NCBI RefSeq assembly: GCF_029893235.1
Contig: NZ_JARXWE010000003.1
Coordinates: 62,001 to 126,000, forward strand
Source of the DNA: Dysgonomonas sp. PH5-45
Lineage (GTDB): Bacteria; Bacteroidota; Bacteroidia; Bacteroidales; Dysgonomonadaceae
Direction: 5' to 3'
DNA: 64,000 nucleotides
Positions within the stretch are counted from its first letter, which is position 1. Each line of letters starts with the position of its first letter. The position numbers and the translations under genes were made by a program. Below, in pieces: positions 36,781 to 46,892 of the stretch. The notes under the pieces are model-generated. The model was not told the origin of the DNA. It searched no databases and was given only the letters and a program-made list of their open reading frames with translations.

Positions 36781-39432
36781 TCAGAATTCGCGTCCCATAA
36801 TAAAGTGAAGCTGGCTTCCGCTATTGCTACGGCTACCATTAATGGGGTCGAACCCATATGCCCAGTCTATACCCATCAGCCCAATCATCGGCAACATAAT
36901 TCTTGCTCCAAATCCTGCCGAACGTTTCAGTTCGAATGGGTTGATGTCTTTTATATCGTCCCATGCGTTACCACCTTCCACAAATCCAACTAAATAGATT
37001 GTTGATGATGGCTCAAGTATAAGCGGATAGCGAAGTTCCAAGCCCAACCTCGAATAAGCGCTGGCTTGCGAACCCAAAGCCCCGTTTTCGTACCCACGCA
37101 AAGCTATCGTTTCTATCGCATAGTTAGAATAAGACCCCGACATACCATCGCCTCCTACATAGAATGTTTCGAACAGCGATTTTTTATGCTTATTGAAATA
37201 TCCCACCAATCCGAATTCGGTACGGGTCATCAACACCGGCGTTTTAGGATTGCTTGGCAAAAGCGGAATATAGGTTTTGGATTTAAATTTCCATTTATGG
37301 TATTCTATCCATTTAAATTTGGCTCCCGGTTCGTATCCTTCTTCGTCGCGCTGCATGTTCTTATAGTCTTTTCCGTCGAAAGCAGAAAAGGGAGGTGTTA
37401 TTTGCAAGCTCAGAGAGTACTCCGTTCCACGGCGTGTGTACAGCGGATTGTCTAATGTATTACGCATAATAGAGAAGTTCAGGCTCAAGTTATTACATAC
37501 CCCGTTTTTAACAAGGAAGTAATACGTCCAGTCTTTCATCTGATATCTTTGGTACGACAACTCTACCTGAGCATAGAAATAGTTATCGGGCCAGCTCAGA
37601 CGTTTTCCGTAAGCAATGCTTGCCCCAAGGGTCTTCATCGATTTATCGGGGTCGAGCGAGTTTTGATAAGAATAGTCGTTATAGTTATCGTTATAATAAT
37701 TACCGTATGTACTACTATTGTAGTAGTTGCTGTTAACCCCCGACTGCACGGAGTAGTAAGCCCCTACCGACAAAGAGTTGGGACGTTTACCTCCAAACCA
37801 AGGGTCGGTAAACGAAATAGAGTACGATTGATAATAGCTGGCATTGGTCTGGGCACTAAGCGTCAAGGTTTGCCCTTCACCTTGGGGAAGGATACCCTTG
37901 TAAGAACCTTTGTTGAACAAGTTTTTCAAAGAGAAGTTCGTAAATTTAAGACTCAAACGGCCTATGATACCCGTTTGTCCCCATCCTGCCGAGAATTCCA
38001 CTTGGTCATTTGCTTTCGATGCCAAATTCCAGTCGATATCCACTACACCATCTTCGGGCGAAGGATTCACTTCGGGGTTAAGCCTTTCAGGGTCGAAGTG
38101 CCCGGTTTGAGCAATTTCGCGATAAGTCTGCAAAAGGTCTTCACGGCTGAACAAAGCACCGGGTTTGGTACGTAGTTCGCGACGCACAACGTCTTCATAC
38201 AAACGGTCGTTGCCAGATATGCCGACACGCCTTATTGTAGCCTGTTCGCCTTCTCTGATGCGTATTTCGAGGTCGATAGAGTCTTTTTCTATATTTACCT
38301 CAACGGGGTCTACATCATAAAACATATAACCCTTATTGTAGTAAAAAGAATTACCCAGCGATTCTTCTCCCTCTCTCAGGTTTTGAAACAACTTTTTCTG
38401 GTTGTAAACATCCCCGCTTTTCATATTGAGGTATCTTTGCAACATTTCTGAAGGATAAACCGTATTACCTATCCAATCTATATTGCGGATGTGGTATTTT
38501 TGCCCCTCGTCAATCTTGAGGTGTATGTCTACCTTATCTTCCTTATAGCGGGTTACGGTATCGGATACAATCCTTGCATCACGATATCCAAGTTCATTGT
38601 ATTTTGCAATCAGATTTTCTTTGTCAGCCTCGTAGCTTTCGGGTACGTATTTGGTTGAACGCAAGAAATTTCTAAACCAAGCCTTTAATGTTGATTTATG
38701 GCGGGTCTTTTTCATCGACTTTTCCAGAGCTGAAGTAGAAACTTCTTTATTGCCTTCAATGGTAAGGGTGTGTACCTTTATTTTATTTTTCTTGTTAATG
38801 TCGATATCAAGAAAAACCTGATTCTTTTGCGCAGGGTCTTCTTTTTGAGAAACATTTATTACAGCGTTTGTAAAACCTTTGTCGTCCAGATATCTTTTAA
38901 TTACTTTTTTAGTCGCATCTATATCGTTCGGGGTAATCTGGTTGCCTTTCACTACACCCAATCGTTCTTGCAGATCTTTTTTCTCACCACCTTTCAGTCC
39001 ATAAAATCTGATATCCGAAACACGAGGCCTGTTTTTCAGCCGTATTTCGAGCCATATTTTATTACCTTCTATTTTTGTGGCGAGTATCTTTACTTCCGAG
39101 AAGAAGCCGTTGCGCCAATAACGCCTCACGGCATTCGTTATCTCTGTTCCGGGAATTTCTATCTTATCTCCGACGTTTAACCCCGAAATTCCAATCAAAA
39201 TAAATTCTTCGGACGCCGGGTTGTCAACACCACTCACCTGTATGCCGGCAATCTCGTATCTCATCGGATTCAGAGAATATGAAATAACGGGTACATTGTT
39301 TTCGGCTGCTTTAACATCGGCAGATATCGCGTTGTTGATAGATTGTACTGAAACAGAATCTGTGTTTTGTGCAAAAACATTAATGCCGAAAGCACAGATT
39401 GCGGAGAGAAGAAGTAAACCTTTTTTGAACAT
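36781..39432 (-). CDS. bamA: Outer-membrane protein assembly factor BamA
   Basis: BamA is the essential insertase for outer-membrane beta-barrels. The 883-residue protein has a signal peptide (MFKKGLLLLSAICAFGINVFA) and five POTRA domains (about 70-440). It then has the 16-strand barrel (about 460-883) ending in LHFIMGREF with terminal Phe. The substrate-lid motif region contains VEGGNAWDDI. The neighbours uppS, DUF6089 and two ompH genes make the usual Bacteroidales envelope operon. Confidence 0.95.
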   Translation of the reverse strand: MFKKGLLLLSAICAFGINVFAQNTDSVSVQSINNAISADVKAAENNVPVISYSLNPMRYEIAGIQVSGVDNPASEEFILIGISGLNVGDKIEIPGTEITNAVRRYWRNGFFSEVKILATKIEGNKIWLEIRLKNRPRVSDIRFYGLKGGEKKDLQERLGVVKGNQITPNDIDATKKVIKRYLDDKGFTNAVINVSQKEDPAQKNQVFLDIDINKKNKIKVHTLTIEGNKEVSTSALEKSMKKTRHKSTLKAWFRNFLRSTKYVPESYEADKENLIAKYNELGYRDARIVSDTVTRYKEDKVDIHLKIDEGQKYHIRNIDWIGNTVYPSEMLQRYLNMKSGDVYNQKKLFQNLREGEESLGNSFYYNKGYMFYDVDPVEVNIEKDSIDLEIRIREGEQATIRRVGISGNDRLYEDVVRRELRTKPGALFSREDLLQTYREIAQTGHFDPERLNPEVNPSPEDGVVDIDWNLASKANDQVEFSAGWGQTGIIGRLSLKFTNFSLKNLFNKGSYKGILPQGEGQTLTLSAQTNASYYQSYSISFTDPWFGGKRPNSLSVGAYYSVQSGVNSNYYNSSTYGNYYNDNYNDYSYQNSLDPDKSMKTLGASIAYGKRLSWPDNYFYAQVELSYQRYQMKDWTYYFLVKNGVCNNLSLNFSIMRNTLDNPLYTRRGTEYSLSLQITPPFSAFDGKDYKNMQRDEEGYEPGAKFKWIEYHKWKFKSKTYIPLLPSNPKTPVLMTRTEFGLVGYFNKHKKSLFETFYVGGDGMSGSYSNYAIETIALRGYENGALGSQASAYSRLGLELRYPLILEPSSTIYLVGFVEGGNAWDDIKDINPFELKRSAGFGARIMLPMIGLMGIDWAYGFDPINGSRSNSGSQLHFIMGREF

Positions 39433-39478
39433 ATTATGTTTTGTTATATCTGGCTGATTTCTTGAGTTTTGAATAAGA

Positions 39479-40231
39479 CTATTTCTGTTGGCTACTGACC
39501 TGTTCGCTTGTTTTTCCGAACCGGCGCTCGCGTGCCTGATAATTAATTATTGCAGCATACAATGCTTCCCCTCTGAAATCGGGCCAAAGGGTATCGGTAA
39601 AATAAAATTCGGTATATGCTGTTTGCCACAACAAAAAGTTACTGATGCGAAACTCCCCTCCGGTACGTATCAACAGATCGGGGTCGGGAATGGATCGTGT
39701 GGTCAGGTAATTACTTATCGTATCTTCTGTTATGCTATCGGCATCAAGTTTACCGTTTTTCACATCTGTTGCAATCTGCTTAGTGGCATTTGTTATTTCC
39801 CATCTTGACGAATAACTGAGCGCAAGCACCAAGGTCAACCCTGTTGACGAAGATGTATCTTGAATACATTTGTTGAGAGAGGCTCTTGTTTCTTCGGGCA
39901 GGCGGTCTATATCGCCAATGGTTTGCAGGCGAATATTATTTTTTATGAGGTCGGGCGTTTCGTTGGCAATAGCCTGAACCATCAACGCCATCAATGCCCT
40001 GATTTCTTCTTCGGGGCGATTCCAGTTTTCGGTCGAAAAAGTATATAACGTAACATAAGGCACTTTCAGTTCGGTAGCGGCTTCTATAACCTTCCTTACC
40101 GACACAACGCCTTCTTTATGACCTTCAAACCTTTCTTTACCTTGCAACTTTGCCCAACGACCATTACCATCCATGATGATAGCTATGTGCCGAGGCAAAC
40201 GTTCTTTATTTATTTTTTCCAATAGAGACAT
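39479..40231 (-). CDS. uppS: Undecaprenyl diphosphate synthase (cis-prenyltransferase)
   Basis: This enzyme makes the C55 lipid carrier precursor for peptidoglycan and polysaccharides by condensing isopentenyl diphosphate onto farnesyl diphosphate. The 250-residue protein shows [18 protein letters not shown] (about 15-32, catalytic Asp), then [16 protein letters not shown] and [19 protein letters not shown], all family signatures. I start at ATG 40231 ([16 protein letters not shown]). An upstream in-frame extension would run back into the DUF6089 gene. Confidence 0.95.
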   Translation of the reverse strand: MSLLEKINKERLPRHIAIIMDGNGRWAKLQGKERFEGHKEGVVSVRKVIEAATELKVPYVTLYTFSTENWNRPEEEIRALMALMVQAIANETPDLIKNNIRLQTIGDIDRLPEETRASLNKCIQDTSSSTGLTLVLALSYSSRWEITNATKQIATDVKNGKLDADSITEDTISNYLTTRSIPDPDLLIRTGGEFRISNFLLWQTAYTEFYFTDTLWPDFRGEALYAAIINYQARERRFGKTSEQVSSQQK

Positions 40232-40254
40232 TGGTTTATTATATTTTTTTGTAC

Positions 40255-40956
40255 TTAATCTAAATTTATACAATCCTGTGTCCGTAAGCCAAAATCCCAT
40301 GTAATGGTAAACATGGTGAGGCAATACCAATCTTTGTTCTTAATGAAGCTGCTCTTTATTTTATACGGATCGTTTAAACTTAACCCGTCAGAGCCTGTAT
40401 CGTCAAAATCGTCGCCAAACAGTTTCCTTACCGAAAACTCAAAGCCCAGATTTATCCTCTCCTTCCATTTATATTTTATTCCCACACCTAAGGGAATGTT
40501 CAGTCCGAAAAAAGTTTTATCACCCGTTCCCATCGTAAGGCCCACTCCGGCAAGCATGTAAGGCGAAAACCTTTTTGTTCCGAGAAAAGCGTACTTGTCG
40601 CTATAATTAAAGAAATTATATTCTACCTGTCCGCCTAATTCAACAAACGTACGGCTGAAAGAGGTATTCATGTTGTACGGAAATTTATTCCCGCTGTTCT
40701 TTGTATCGCCCGACACACCACCTACCACAAGGTTACCCTTGTATGCCCAGCGGAAACTACGGTTGTATCTGAAAATAGCTTCGCCGGCTATGTTCATGTT
40801 TTTGAAAGGAGTGCTTTTATTGGCATCGCCCATATAAAAAGCCGTGCCAAGCCCCCCTCCTATTTCATACTTATAGTCTTGAGCAAAAGTAGCAGATAAA
40901 GAAAGACAGCAAATTGAAACTACCGAAAGAATAAACTTTTTATTTATTATCCTCAT
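40255..40956 (-). CDS. DUF6089 outer-membrane beta-barrel protein
   Basis: This is a 233-residue predicted outer-membrane barrel with signal peptide ending SLSATFA. The mature part begins [20 protein letters not shown], typical of the DUF6089 family that sits beside uppS and bamA in Bacteroidales. Alternating hydrophobic strands end [16 protein letters not shown]. Function is unknown; the conserved neighbourhood suggests a role in envelope assembly. It is 23 bp upstream of uppS. Confidence 0.87.
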   Translation of the reverse strand: MRIINKKFILSVVSICCLSLSATFAQDYKYEIGGGLGTAFYMGDANKSTPFKNMNIAGEAIFRYNRSFRWAYKGNLVVGGVSGDTKNSGNKFPYNMNTSFSRTFVELGGQVEYNFFNYSDKYAFLGTKRFSPYMLAGVGLTMGTGDKTFFGLNIPLGVGIKYKWKERINLGFEFSVRKLFGDDFDDTGSDGLSLNDPYKIKSSFIKNKDWYCLTMFTITWDFGLRTQDCINLD

Positions 40957-41002
40957 TTTTTTCTTTTTGAAGTGTTCTTTATTTCTAACGGAATACTTTC
41001 CT

Positions 41003-41037
41003 CAAAAGTATATCCTCAAAAAAGAACTTTTATCAAA
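41003..41037 (-). promoter_or_regulatory. Candidate promoter of the DUF6089-uppS-bamA operon
   Basis: The reverse strand holds TTTG, 23 nt, then TACTTTTG. The spacing is a little long for the Bacteroidetes consensus. The predicted start gives a leader of about 40 nt. Confidence 0.35.
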
Positions 41038-41040
41038 ATA

Positions 41041-42438
41041 TCAATAGCCCAAAAGGCTGTTCAATTTCCCTTTCCAAACTTGGGTTGAGTATGCTCCGGT
41101 TTCTGTTTTTCCGCCGAAAATCCAGATATTATTCTCATTGTCAACAATAAGGTTCTGATATCCCACCGAGTTCAATCCTTCGGGCAATACCTGCTGTTGG
41201 GGAGCCTCGCTCCAGTTTCCGCCCCAGTCTGTGCTGGTATAAAACCGGTTGTTAGACAAAACATATACGGCGTTTATCAAAACATTTTCAACCTTATTTT
41301 TATAGACTATTGCCGCAAGCCCTTCTCCCGCAAAGTATTTCTGCTTATCGGTATACGGTGATACGCTTACTCCGTCTCCGTTGTTAGCCACAAGCCAAAC
41401 GGAATTCAAATCGGTTCCATTCTGATTTTTCCCACCAACGATAGCCATTCTTCTGCTGCTCCGGTCGATATCTGATGCAACAGCAAATCCCGACATCGGG
41501 AAATTATTCGGAACGGATGTCACACCGCCAAATATACTGAAGTCTTGCGTTTTAGCTATCTGATAATTGCTGCCATCCTTGATGGCTACAAGCAAATAAT
41601 CTGTTGTTGATGTATTATCTGGAATAATGCCATAAATCACAGCTATTTGTTTGCCGTTATTCACTGTATTCCACGTAATGCCATTAAGCGAGGTGTATGT
41701 TTGCCCAGCGGATGTTATGGCATAGAAATTACCATTGAGCAAAGCGATACTGCTTATATCCGCATCAGCAGGTAAGCCACTTGTAGAACTTTCTGACCAG
41801 CTTGCACCATCTGTTGATGTGAACAATTTTATGTCGGCAGAGCGTTTTTCAAAGCAGTAAAACTTCGAGTTGCTGTTGTTTAATAAAGTTTTGGTTTGCC
41901 CACCCCCGGTTGGTACCGTTCCGGCCGATTTCCACTCAATTCTATCGGGATCTATCTGGTGGATACGGATATCTACCGTATATTCTCTTTTGGTGCTTCC
42001 ATCGGCTGCCGTAACTTCAAACTTCACTTCTCCCTTCGAGAAGTCGATAGAGTCTGTACTATTCCATGTGTAAGTAGAATCCTTTAATTTAACTTTAATA
42101 GAATTTGCGCCATAAGTGGGATTGAAACTCATTGTTACGTAAAACTTACGCAAATTCATGCCATAAGGCAAGGAGTCGGGGTTAAATATTATCTTTTTAT
42201 TCTGGTCGATTGCAAATTTCGTTTTTCCGAGAACAACATATGCTATCGAGTCTCTTGCTCTGGTAAGAGAATCAACATTGTCGTCTTTTAAATGTTTTCC
42301 CTTTGCCGAAAAGCTATATATCTGAGCATCTGACATTTTTATCTCTATTCCTTCATCGTCGCTCGAATTCAGACACGACTGGAATATTGCAACGAGGACT
42401 ATCAGAACCAAGAATTTTATGAAATGTATTTTGTTCAT
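41041..42438 (-). CDS. DUF6242 domain lipoprotein
   Basis: This is a 465-residue surface or periplasmic lipoprotein. The signal peptide ends in lipobox IFQSC (Cys22), followed by LNSSDDEGIEIKMSDAQIYS. The N-terminal Ig-like part is followed by a kelch/BNR-like propeller with repeated W..S.....LP blocks (FTSTDGASWSESS, FYTSTDWGGNWSEAP) and GYQNLIVDNENNIWIFGGKT. Such propellers often bind glycans or proteins; no function is known. I start at ATG 42438. The earlier frame to 42489 has no signal-like start. It lies next to the uppS/bamA block, as in other Bacteroidales. Confidence 0.82.
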   Translation of the reverse strand: MNKIHFIKFLVLIVLVAIFQSCLNSSDDEGIEIKMSDAQIYSFSAKGKHLKDDNVDSLTRARDSIAYVVLGKTKFAIDQNKKIIFNPDSLPYGMNLRKFYVTMSFNPTYGANSIKVKLKDSTYTWNSTDSIDFSKGEVKFEVTAADGSTKREYTVDIRIHQIDPDRIEWKSAGTVPTGGGQTKTLLNNSNSKFYCFEKRSADIKLFTSTDGASWSESSTSGLPADADISSIALLNGNFYAITSAGQTYTSLNGITWNTVNNGKQIAVIYGIIPDNTSTTDYLLVAIKDGSNYQIAKTQDFSIFGGVTSVPNNFPMSGFAVASDIDRSSRRMAIVGGKNQNGTDLNSVWLVANNGDGVSVSPYTDKQKYFAGEGLAAIVYKNKVENVLINAVYVLSNNRFYTSTDWGGNWSEAPQQQVLPEGLNSVGYQNLIVDNENNIWIFGGKTETGAYSTQVWKGKLNSLLGY

Positions 42439-42513
42439 TTGTTTCACACAATTTACTTCATTAGGTTGCAAAATTAGAAAGATTTTCAACTAAATGCCCA
42501 ATTAAATAGATAT

Positions 42514-43581
42514 TTATAAAAAATTATGGATTATCTTATTTTTTAAATGTTCTATTTTTCTGTCATTTTCACGAAAAATAATTGTCTCTTCACCCACTAT
42601 AACAGGGGCGGATGTACCTTTTTTTAACATAATGTCAGCCGTCTCAACAAAAGCCTCATCCCACAAACCGGCATCTATAAAGCTTTGCAAAAGCCTGCGA
42701 CCACCCTCTACAAGGATGGAATTGATTTTTAAATTATTTAACGCCAAAAGCACCTCTTTCAGACTATCCCCTCCCGCGCTCATGGGTACGAAAGTGGTAT
42801 TCCCTATCGTGGTTTGTGTATCTACGGTTTCTGTGAAAATGTAAGTCCGGACAGCATTATTCAACAAATTGTTCAATTCCGGTATCCGTCCTTTACGGTC
42901 AATAACCACCCGTACGGGATTCCGTCCATACCAAAGGCGAGTGGTAAGCGAAGGGTTGTCTACCACGGCCGTATCCGTACCTACCATTATTGAGGCAACC
43001 TCCGCCCTGAGTTTATGCACCAGCATTGAAGTGAAAGCCGAAGATATTTGTGTACGCACAATTTCGTTTTTTTCGTTCACCCCGGCAATATATCCGTCCT
43101 GGCTTTGAGCCCATTTCAGATAAACGTAAGGACGGCGGTTTATCTGGCTCATCAAGAATTCTTTATTAAGTTCGTCGGCCTCCGCACGCATGACTCCCTC
43201 CACAACCTCAACTCCGGCATCTTTCAGCATCGTTATGCCCCGTCCTGCCACTTCGGGAAAAGGGTCGGTGGTGGCTACAACAACTCTGGGTATCCGGCTA
43301 TCTATTATTAATTGTGCGCAGGGAGGCGTTTTTCCGTAATGCGAACAAGGCTCTAACGATACATAGATGGTTGAATGCGGCAACAGGTGTTTTTCCCTGA
43401 CACTATTTATGGCATTAACCTCGGCATGCGCTTGTCCGTATTGACGGTGAAAACCCTCGCCTATAATCCTGTTGTTATGCACAACAACTGCCCCAACCAT
43501 AGGGTTTGGAGCAACGTAACCGCGCCCCATCTGTGCCAATTGCAGGCAACGAGTCATGTATATGTGGTCTGTATCTTGCAT
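42514..43581 (-). CDS. ribD: Bifunctional riboflavin biosynthesis deaminase/reductase
   Basis: RibD carries out the second and third steps of riboflavin synthesis. The 355-residue protein has an N-terminal zinc deaminase with GQAHAEVNAI (about 47-56) and CSHYGKTPPCAQLI (about 78-91), supplying His and two Cys ligands. The C-terminal reductase domain contains YVYLKWAQSQDGYIAGVN and NSILVEGGRRLLQSFIDAGL. Together with ribF at 8.7 kb this gives two separated riboflavin genes. It is divergent from prmC with only 24 bp between the starts, so the promoters overlap the coding ends. Confidence 0.95.
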   Translation of the reverse strand: MQDTDHIYMTRCLQLAQMGRGYVAPNPMVGAVVVHNNRIIGEGFHRQYGQAHAEVNAINSVREKHLLPHSTIYVSLEPCSHYGKTPPCAQLIIDSRIPRVVVATTDPFPEVAGRGITMLKDAGVEVVEGVMRAEADELNKEFLMSQINRRPYVYLKWAQSQDGYIAGVNEKNEIVRTQISSAFTSMLVHKLRAEVASIMVGTDTAVVDNPSLTTRLWYGRNPVRVVIDRKGRIPELNNLLNNAVRTYIFTETVDTQTTIGNTTFVPMSAGGDSLKEVLLALNNLKINSILVEGGRRLLQSFIDAGLWDEAFVETADIMLKKGTSAPVIVGEETIIFRENDRKIEHLKNKIIHNFL

Positions 43582-43590
43582 TTATTTTAT

Positions 43591-43598
43591 TATTTTTG
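43591..43598 (+). promoter_or_regulatory. Candidate -7 box of prmC-recX
   Basis: TATTTTTG fits TAnnTTTG and lies 7 bp before the prmC ATG, inside the 24-bp gap to ribD. It implies a nearly leaderless mRNA. Confidence 0.4.
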
Positions 43599-43605
43599 TT
43601 GTTCG

Positions 43606-44454
43606 ATGACAGAAACATTCAAATATATAAAAAATTCTCTTTTGGGGTTTTATCCCGAAACGGAAGCCGGATATCTTACCCGTTATATCATCGAATATAT
43701 AACCCAAAAGCCCTATCCGGTTGCTTTGGGTGACAAAAATACTAAAATTACGCCTGCACAACTTCAAAAAACAGAGGAGATTGTAGGCCGTCTTAAATTA
43801 TACGAACCGATACAATACGTATTAGGGCAAGCCGAATTTTATGGTATGCCTTTTGCTGTAAACAAAGATGTGCTGATACCCCGTCCCGAAACGGAAGAAT
43901 TGGTTGAACTGATTTGCATCGAAAATAAGACGCAAGGATTAACCGTTTTGGATATCGGCACTGGCAGCGGATGTATAGCAGTGGCACTGGCAAAGAAAAT
44001 GACAAACCCAAAAGTTGAAGCTTGGGACGTGTTGGCCAAGGCTTTAAATATAGCTCGCAACAATGCGGTGCGAAACAAGGCAGAAGTTCACTTCCGTGAA
44101 GTAGATGTACTGAAAGATATTGACTCTGATAAAAAGTTTGATATAATAGTGAGCAATCCGCCTTATGTACTGGAGTCGGACAAAAGAACGATGGAACGGA
44201 ATGTGCTTGAACATGAGCCTCATTTAGCTCTTTTTGTACCCGACAATGATGCCTTGATGTTTTATGAAAGGATTGCCGACGTTGGACACAATCTGCTGAA
44301 ACCTGACGGGCGGCTCTATTTCGAAATCCATTTCCTGAAAGGAAGGGAGGTTGCCGAAATGCTAAAAGAGAGGAAATACTCTGACATTAATTTGCATAAG
44401 GACATGTCGGGGCAAGACAGGATGGTTAGTGCTGTTTTAAAACAAAAGGGATGA
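43606..44454 (+). CDS. prmC: Peptide chain release factor N5-glutamine methyltransferase
   Basis: PrmC methylates the Gln of the GGQ motif in release factors. The 282-residue protein has a helical N-domain and a Rossmann methyltransferase domain with VLDIGTGSGCIAVALAKK (about 114-131) and the catalytic IVSNPPYVLESDKRTM (about 183-198). I start at ATG 43606. The frame is open further upstream, but that part is antisense to ribD. The stop overlaps recX by 4 bp (ATGA). Confidence 0.94.
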   Translation: MTETFKYIKNSLLGFYPETEAGYLTRYIIEYITQKPYPVALGDKNTKITPAQLQKTEEIVGRLKLYEPIQYVLGQAEFYGMPFAVNKDVLIPRPETEELVELICIENKTQGLTVLDIGTGSGCIAVALAKKMTNPKVEAWDVLAKALNIARNNAVRNKAEVHFREVDVLKDIDSDKKFDIIVSNPPYVLESDKRTMERNVLEHEPHLALFVPDNDALMFYERIADVGHNLLKPDGRLYFEIHFLKGREVAEMLKERKYSDINLHKDMSGQDRMVSAVLKQKG

Positions 44455-44933
44455 AATTGACCGAAGGCCAAGCCTTAGCTAAAATCGCAGGTTATTGTTC
44501 CAAGGCGGAACGATGCGAATTTGACGTGCGCAAAAAATTGAACGGTTGGGAGCTTACCGCCGAAGAGCAGGAAAGAATCGTCAGTCGTCTGAAAAAAGAA
44601 AACTTCCTGAACGACAAACGGTTTTGCCAAAGCTTTGCGCGCGACAAAGCACGGTTCAATAAATGGGGAAAAGTGAAAATCGCTTTCGAGTTGAAGCGGA
44701 AGAAAATACAGCAGGCCTTTATAGATGAATGCCTCTCGGAGTTGGATGACGCGGATTTAATCGAGTCTTTGACAAAGATTTTGGAAACAAAGCTAAAATC
44801 GGTAAAAGCAAAAAACAGCTATGAGCTAAGAGGCAAATTGATGCGATTTGCTTTAGGTCGTGGATTCACCGCAGAGCAGATAACGAAGGCAATGAAAGGA
44901 ATGGTAGATGAAGATTGCGAAGAACATATTTAG
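44451..44933 (+). CDS. recX: Regulatory protein RecX
   Basis: RecX modulates RecA filament growth. The 160-residue protein shows three RecX helical repeats: AKIAGYCSKAERCEFDVRKK, then NDKRFCQSFARDKARFNKWG with KIAFELKRKKI, then the last repeat up to FALGRGFTAEQITKAM. It overlaps prmC at its start, and the next gene begins inside its last codons. The three genes are therefore translationally linked. Confidence 0.9.
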   Translation: MKLTEGQALAKIAGYCSKAERCEFDVRKKLNGWELTAEEQERIVSRLKKENFLNDKRFCQSFARDKARFNKWGKVKIAFELKRKKIQQAFIDECLSELDDADLIESLTKILETKLKSVKAKNSYELRGKLMRFALGRGFTAEQITKAMKGMVDEDCEEHI

Positions 44934-45606
44934 TGGTTTATTGGATTTATTCTTTCCATCCGTTTGTGTAGCTTGCAGCAGAAAACTGGTGGAAGGCGAA
45001 GCTTTTCTGTGCTTGGAATGCTTAGCCGGTTTGCCAAAAACGAACTTTTGCCATCAACCTCAAAATCCGGTGGAGCAGATATTTGCCGGGCGTTTTCCGT
45101 TTTTGAATGCTGCCTCGTTCTTTCATTTTTCGAAAGGAGGAGGGCTGCAACAAATATTACATGAACTTAAATATAAAGATAACGGCCCGATAGGCATTTG
45201 GTTGGGGGAGCTATGTGGCAATGAATTGAAGAAGTCAGGCTTCATGAAACCCATAGACGTAATTGTGCCCGTACCCCTACACCCTAAAAGGCAACGCAAA
45301 CGGGGTTACAACCAGTGTTTGCGGATCGCCAAAGGCTTATCGCATGCCACAGGGATAGACGTGTGCGATGATGCCGTAAAACGTGTTATAGATAATAAAT
45401 CGCAAACAAAGAAGTCGCGATTAGCCCGTTTCGAGAATGTTTCGGGTATCTTCCACTTAGAACACCCCACTCTGCTCGAAAACAGGCATGTGCTTCTGGT
45501 AGACGACCTGATTACAACAGGAGCAACAATGGACGAATGTGCCCGGACAGTTTTGCGGGCCGAAGGTGCAAGAATAAGTATCTTTGCTATCGGGTCGGCC
45601 TTATAG
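44908..45606 (+). CDS. ComF family phosphoribosyltransferase-like protein
   Basis: This is a 232-residue ComF/GntX family protein linked with DNA uptake in some bacteria. The N-terminal zinc-finger-like region has CVACSRKLVEGEAFLCLEC (about 18-36) and a later Cys near 46. The phosphoribosyltransferase fold contains VPVPLHPKRQRKRGYNQCLR (about 117-136) and the PRPP loop HVLLVDDLITTGATMDEC (about 196-213). The start lies 26 bp inside the recX end. Natural competence cannot be inferred from this gene alone. Confidence 0.9.
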   Translation: MKIAKNIFSGLLDLFFPSVCVACSRKLVEGEAFLCLECLAGLPKTNFCHQPQNPVEQIFAGRFPFLNAASFFHFSKGGGLQQILHELKYKDNGPIGIWLGELCGNELKKSGFMKPIDVIVPVPLHPKRQRKRGYNQCLRIAKGLSHATGIDVCDDAVKRVIDNKSQTKKSRLARFENVSGIFHLEHPTLLENRHVLLVDDLITTGATMDECARTVLRAEGARISIFAIGSAL

Positions 45607-45636
45607 ATACAATAAATAGACTAAATTTGAACTGAA

Positions 45637-46731
45637 ATGAAAATACTATTGGTTGGAGAATATAGCAATCTGCATTGGACGCTGGCTAAAGGCTTGCGCC
45701 AGTTAGGGCACGATGTTACCATTGTGTCGGACGGCGATGCTTTTAAAAATTATCCGCGCGATATTGACATTGCCATGCATGGCGAAGGACGCATAGCTCA
45801 AATAAAATGTATGGTATCAATAATGAAATGCTTGCCTAAACTGAAAGGATTTGACATTGTGCAGATAATAAATCCATGCTTCACCCGCATCCATCCTATC
45901 AATATTTACCTGTACCGTTATTTGAAAAAGAATAACGGTAAAATATTTTTAGGAGCCTTTGGCGACGATTACTATTACACAAAAGCTTGCATAGAAAATA
46001 AGACATACCGCTACTCGGAATACTTTGCCGACGGGAAACCCACCAACCTGAAGGCCAACGCCGGCCACATACACACATGGATGCACACTTACCGCAAGCG
46101 CGACAATGAAGAAATAGCCGAAACATGCAACGGCATAATAGCCTGCCTGTGCGAATATTACATGGCATACGAACCCCTCTATAAAGAGAAACTGGAGTAT
46201 ATACCTCTGCCTATCGACTTGAGTGAAGTTCCGTTTTCGCCTTTAGAAATTACCGATAAGATCAGATTTTTTCACGGAATAAATAAAGGACGGGCCGAAG
46301 TTAAAGGAACGGCATTTTTCCTGCAAGCATTTTCGGAGTTGGAAAAAAAGTATGGCGAAAAAGTTGAACTGATAACAGTAGAGTCGGTTGCCTTCGATGT
46401 TTATAAAGAAAAGCTAAAGCAGGGAGATGTTGTTCTCGATCAGGTATATTCTTACAGTCCGGCTATGAACGGATTGCTCACAATGGCCTCCGGAAAGATA
46501 TTGGTTTGTGGAGCCGAACCCGAAATGTACGCCGCCTTAGACGAAAGCCAAATGAAGCCTGTTGTTGCCATCACGCCTTCGGTTGAAGTTATCTACAACC
46601 AGATGGAAAAAATTGTCTTATCAAGAGACTTAACATTGGAAAAATCTTCTATTGGTCGAAAATTTGTTGCAAAACATCATGATTTTATCAAAATTGCCTC
46701 ACATTATGTTTATTTTTGGAGCGCTCATTAA
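45637..46731 (+). CDS. Glycosyltransferase family 1-like protein
   Basis: This is a 364-residue GT-B-type protein beginning MKILLVGEYSNLHWTLAKGL and containing FDIVQIINPCFTRIHPINIY (about 75-94). A Glu-rich donor motif is not clear; the C-lobe has AMNGLLTMASGKILVCGAEP. It is 30 bp after the comF-like gene, away from the exopolysaccharide operon, so it may act on another glycan such as LPS core or glycoproteins. The acceptor is unknown. Confidence 0.7.
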   Translation: MKILLVGEYSNLHWTLAKGLRQLGHDVTIVSDGDAFKNYPRDIDIAMHGEGRIAQIKCMVSIMKCLPKLKGFDIVQIINPCFTRIHPINIYLYRYLKKNNGKIFLGAFGDDYYYTKACIENKTYRYSEYFADGKPTNLKANAGHIHTWMHTYRKRDNEEIAETCNGIIACLCEYYMAYEPLYKEKLEYIPLPIDLSEVPFSPLEITDKIRFFHGINKGRAEVKGTAFFLQAFSELEKKYGEKVELITVESVAFDVYKEKLKQGDVVLDQVYSYSPAMNGLLTMASGKILVCGAEPEMYAALDESQMKPVVAITPSVEVIYNQMEKIVLSRDLTLEKSSIGRKFVAKHHDFIKIASHYVYFWSAH

Positions 46732-46831
46732 AAACATAGGGTAATAAATAATAAAAAACAGCCCACTTAAGTTTAAGTTTTGCTAAATTTCGTGCCCGAT
46801 ACCGAAAGAAAAGTGTTCTATTTGAAGACAC

Positions 46832-46839
46832 TATTTTTG
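46832..46839 (+). promoter_or_regulatory. Candidate -7 box of the subtilase gene
   Basis: TATTTTTG followed by C fits TAnnTTTG, 53 bp before the ATG, in the 161-bp gap after the glycosyltransferase gene. No clear -33 box. Confidence 0.35.
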
Positions 46840-46892
46840 CTGTTGGCACATGAAAAAACCTTATTATAAAAATAGAATAATATAAAACTAAA

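Noticed and set aside
43375-43605. 77-codon N-terminal extension of prmC
   Set aside because: It is antisense to ribD and unlike any PrmC N-terminus; ATG 43606 follows a -7 box.
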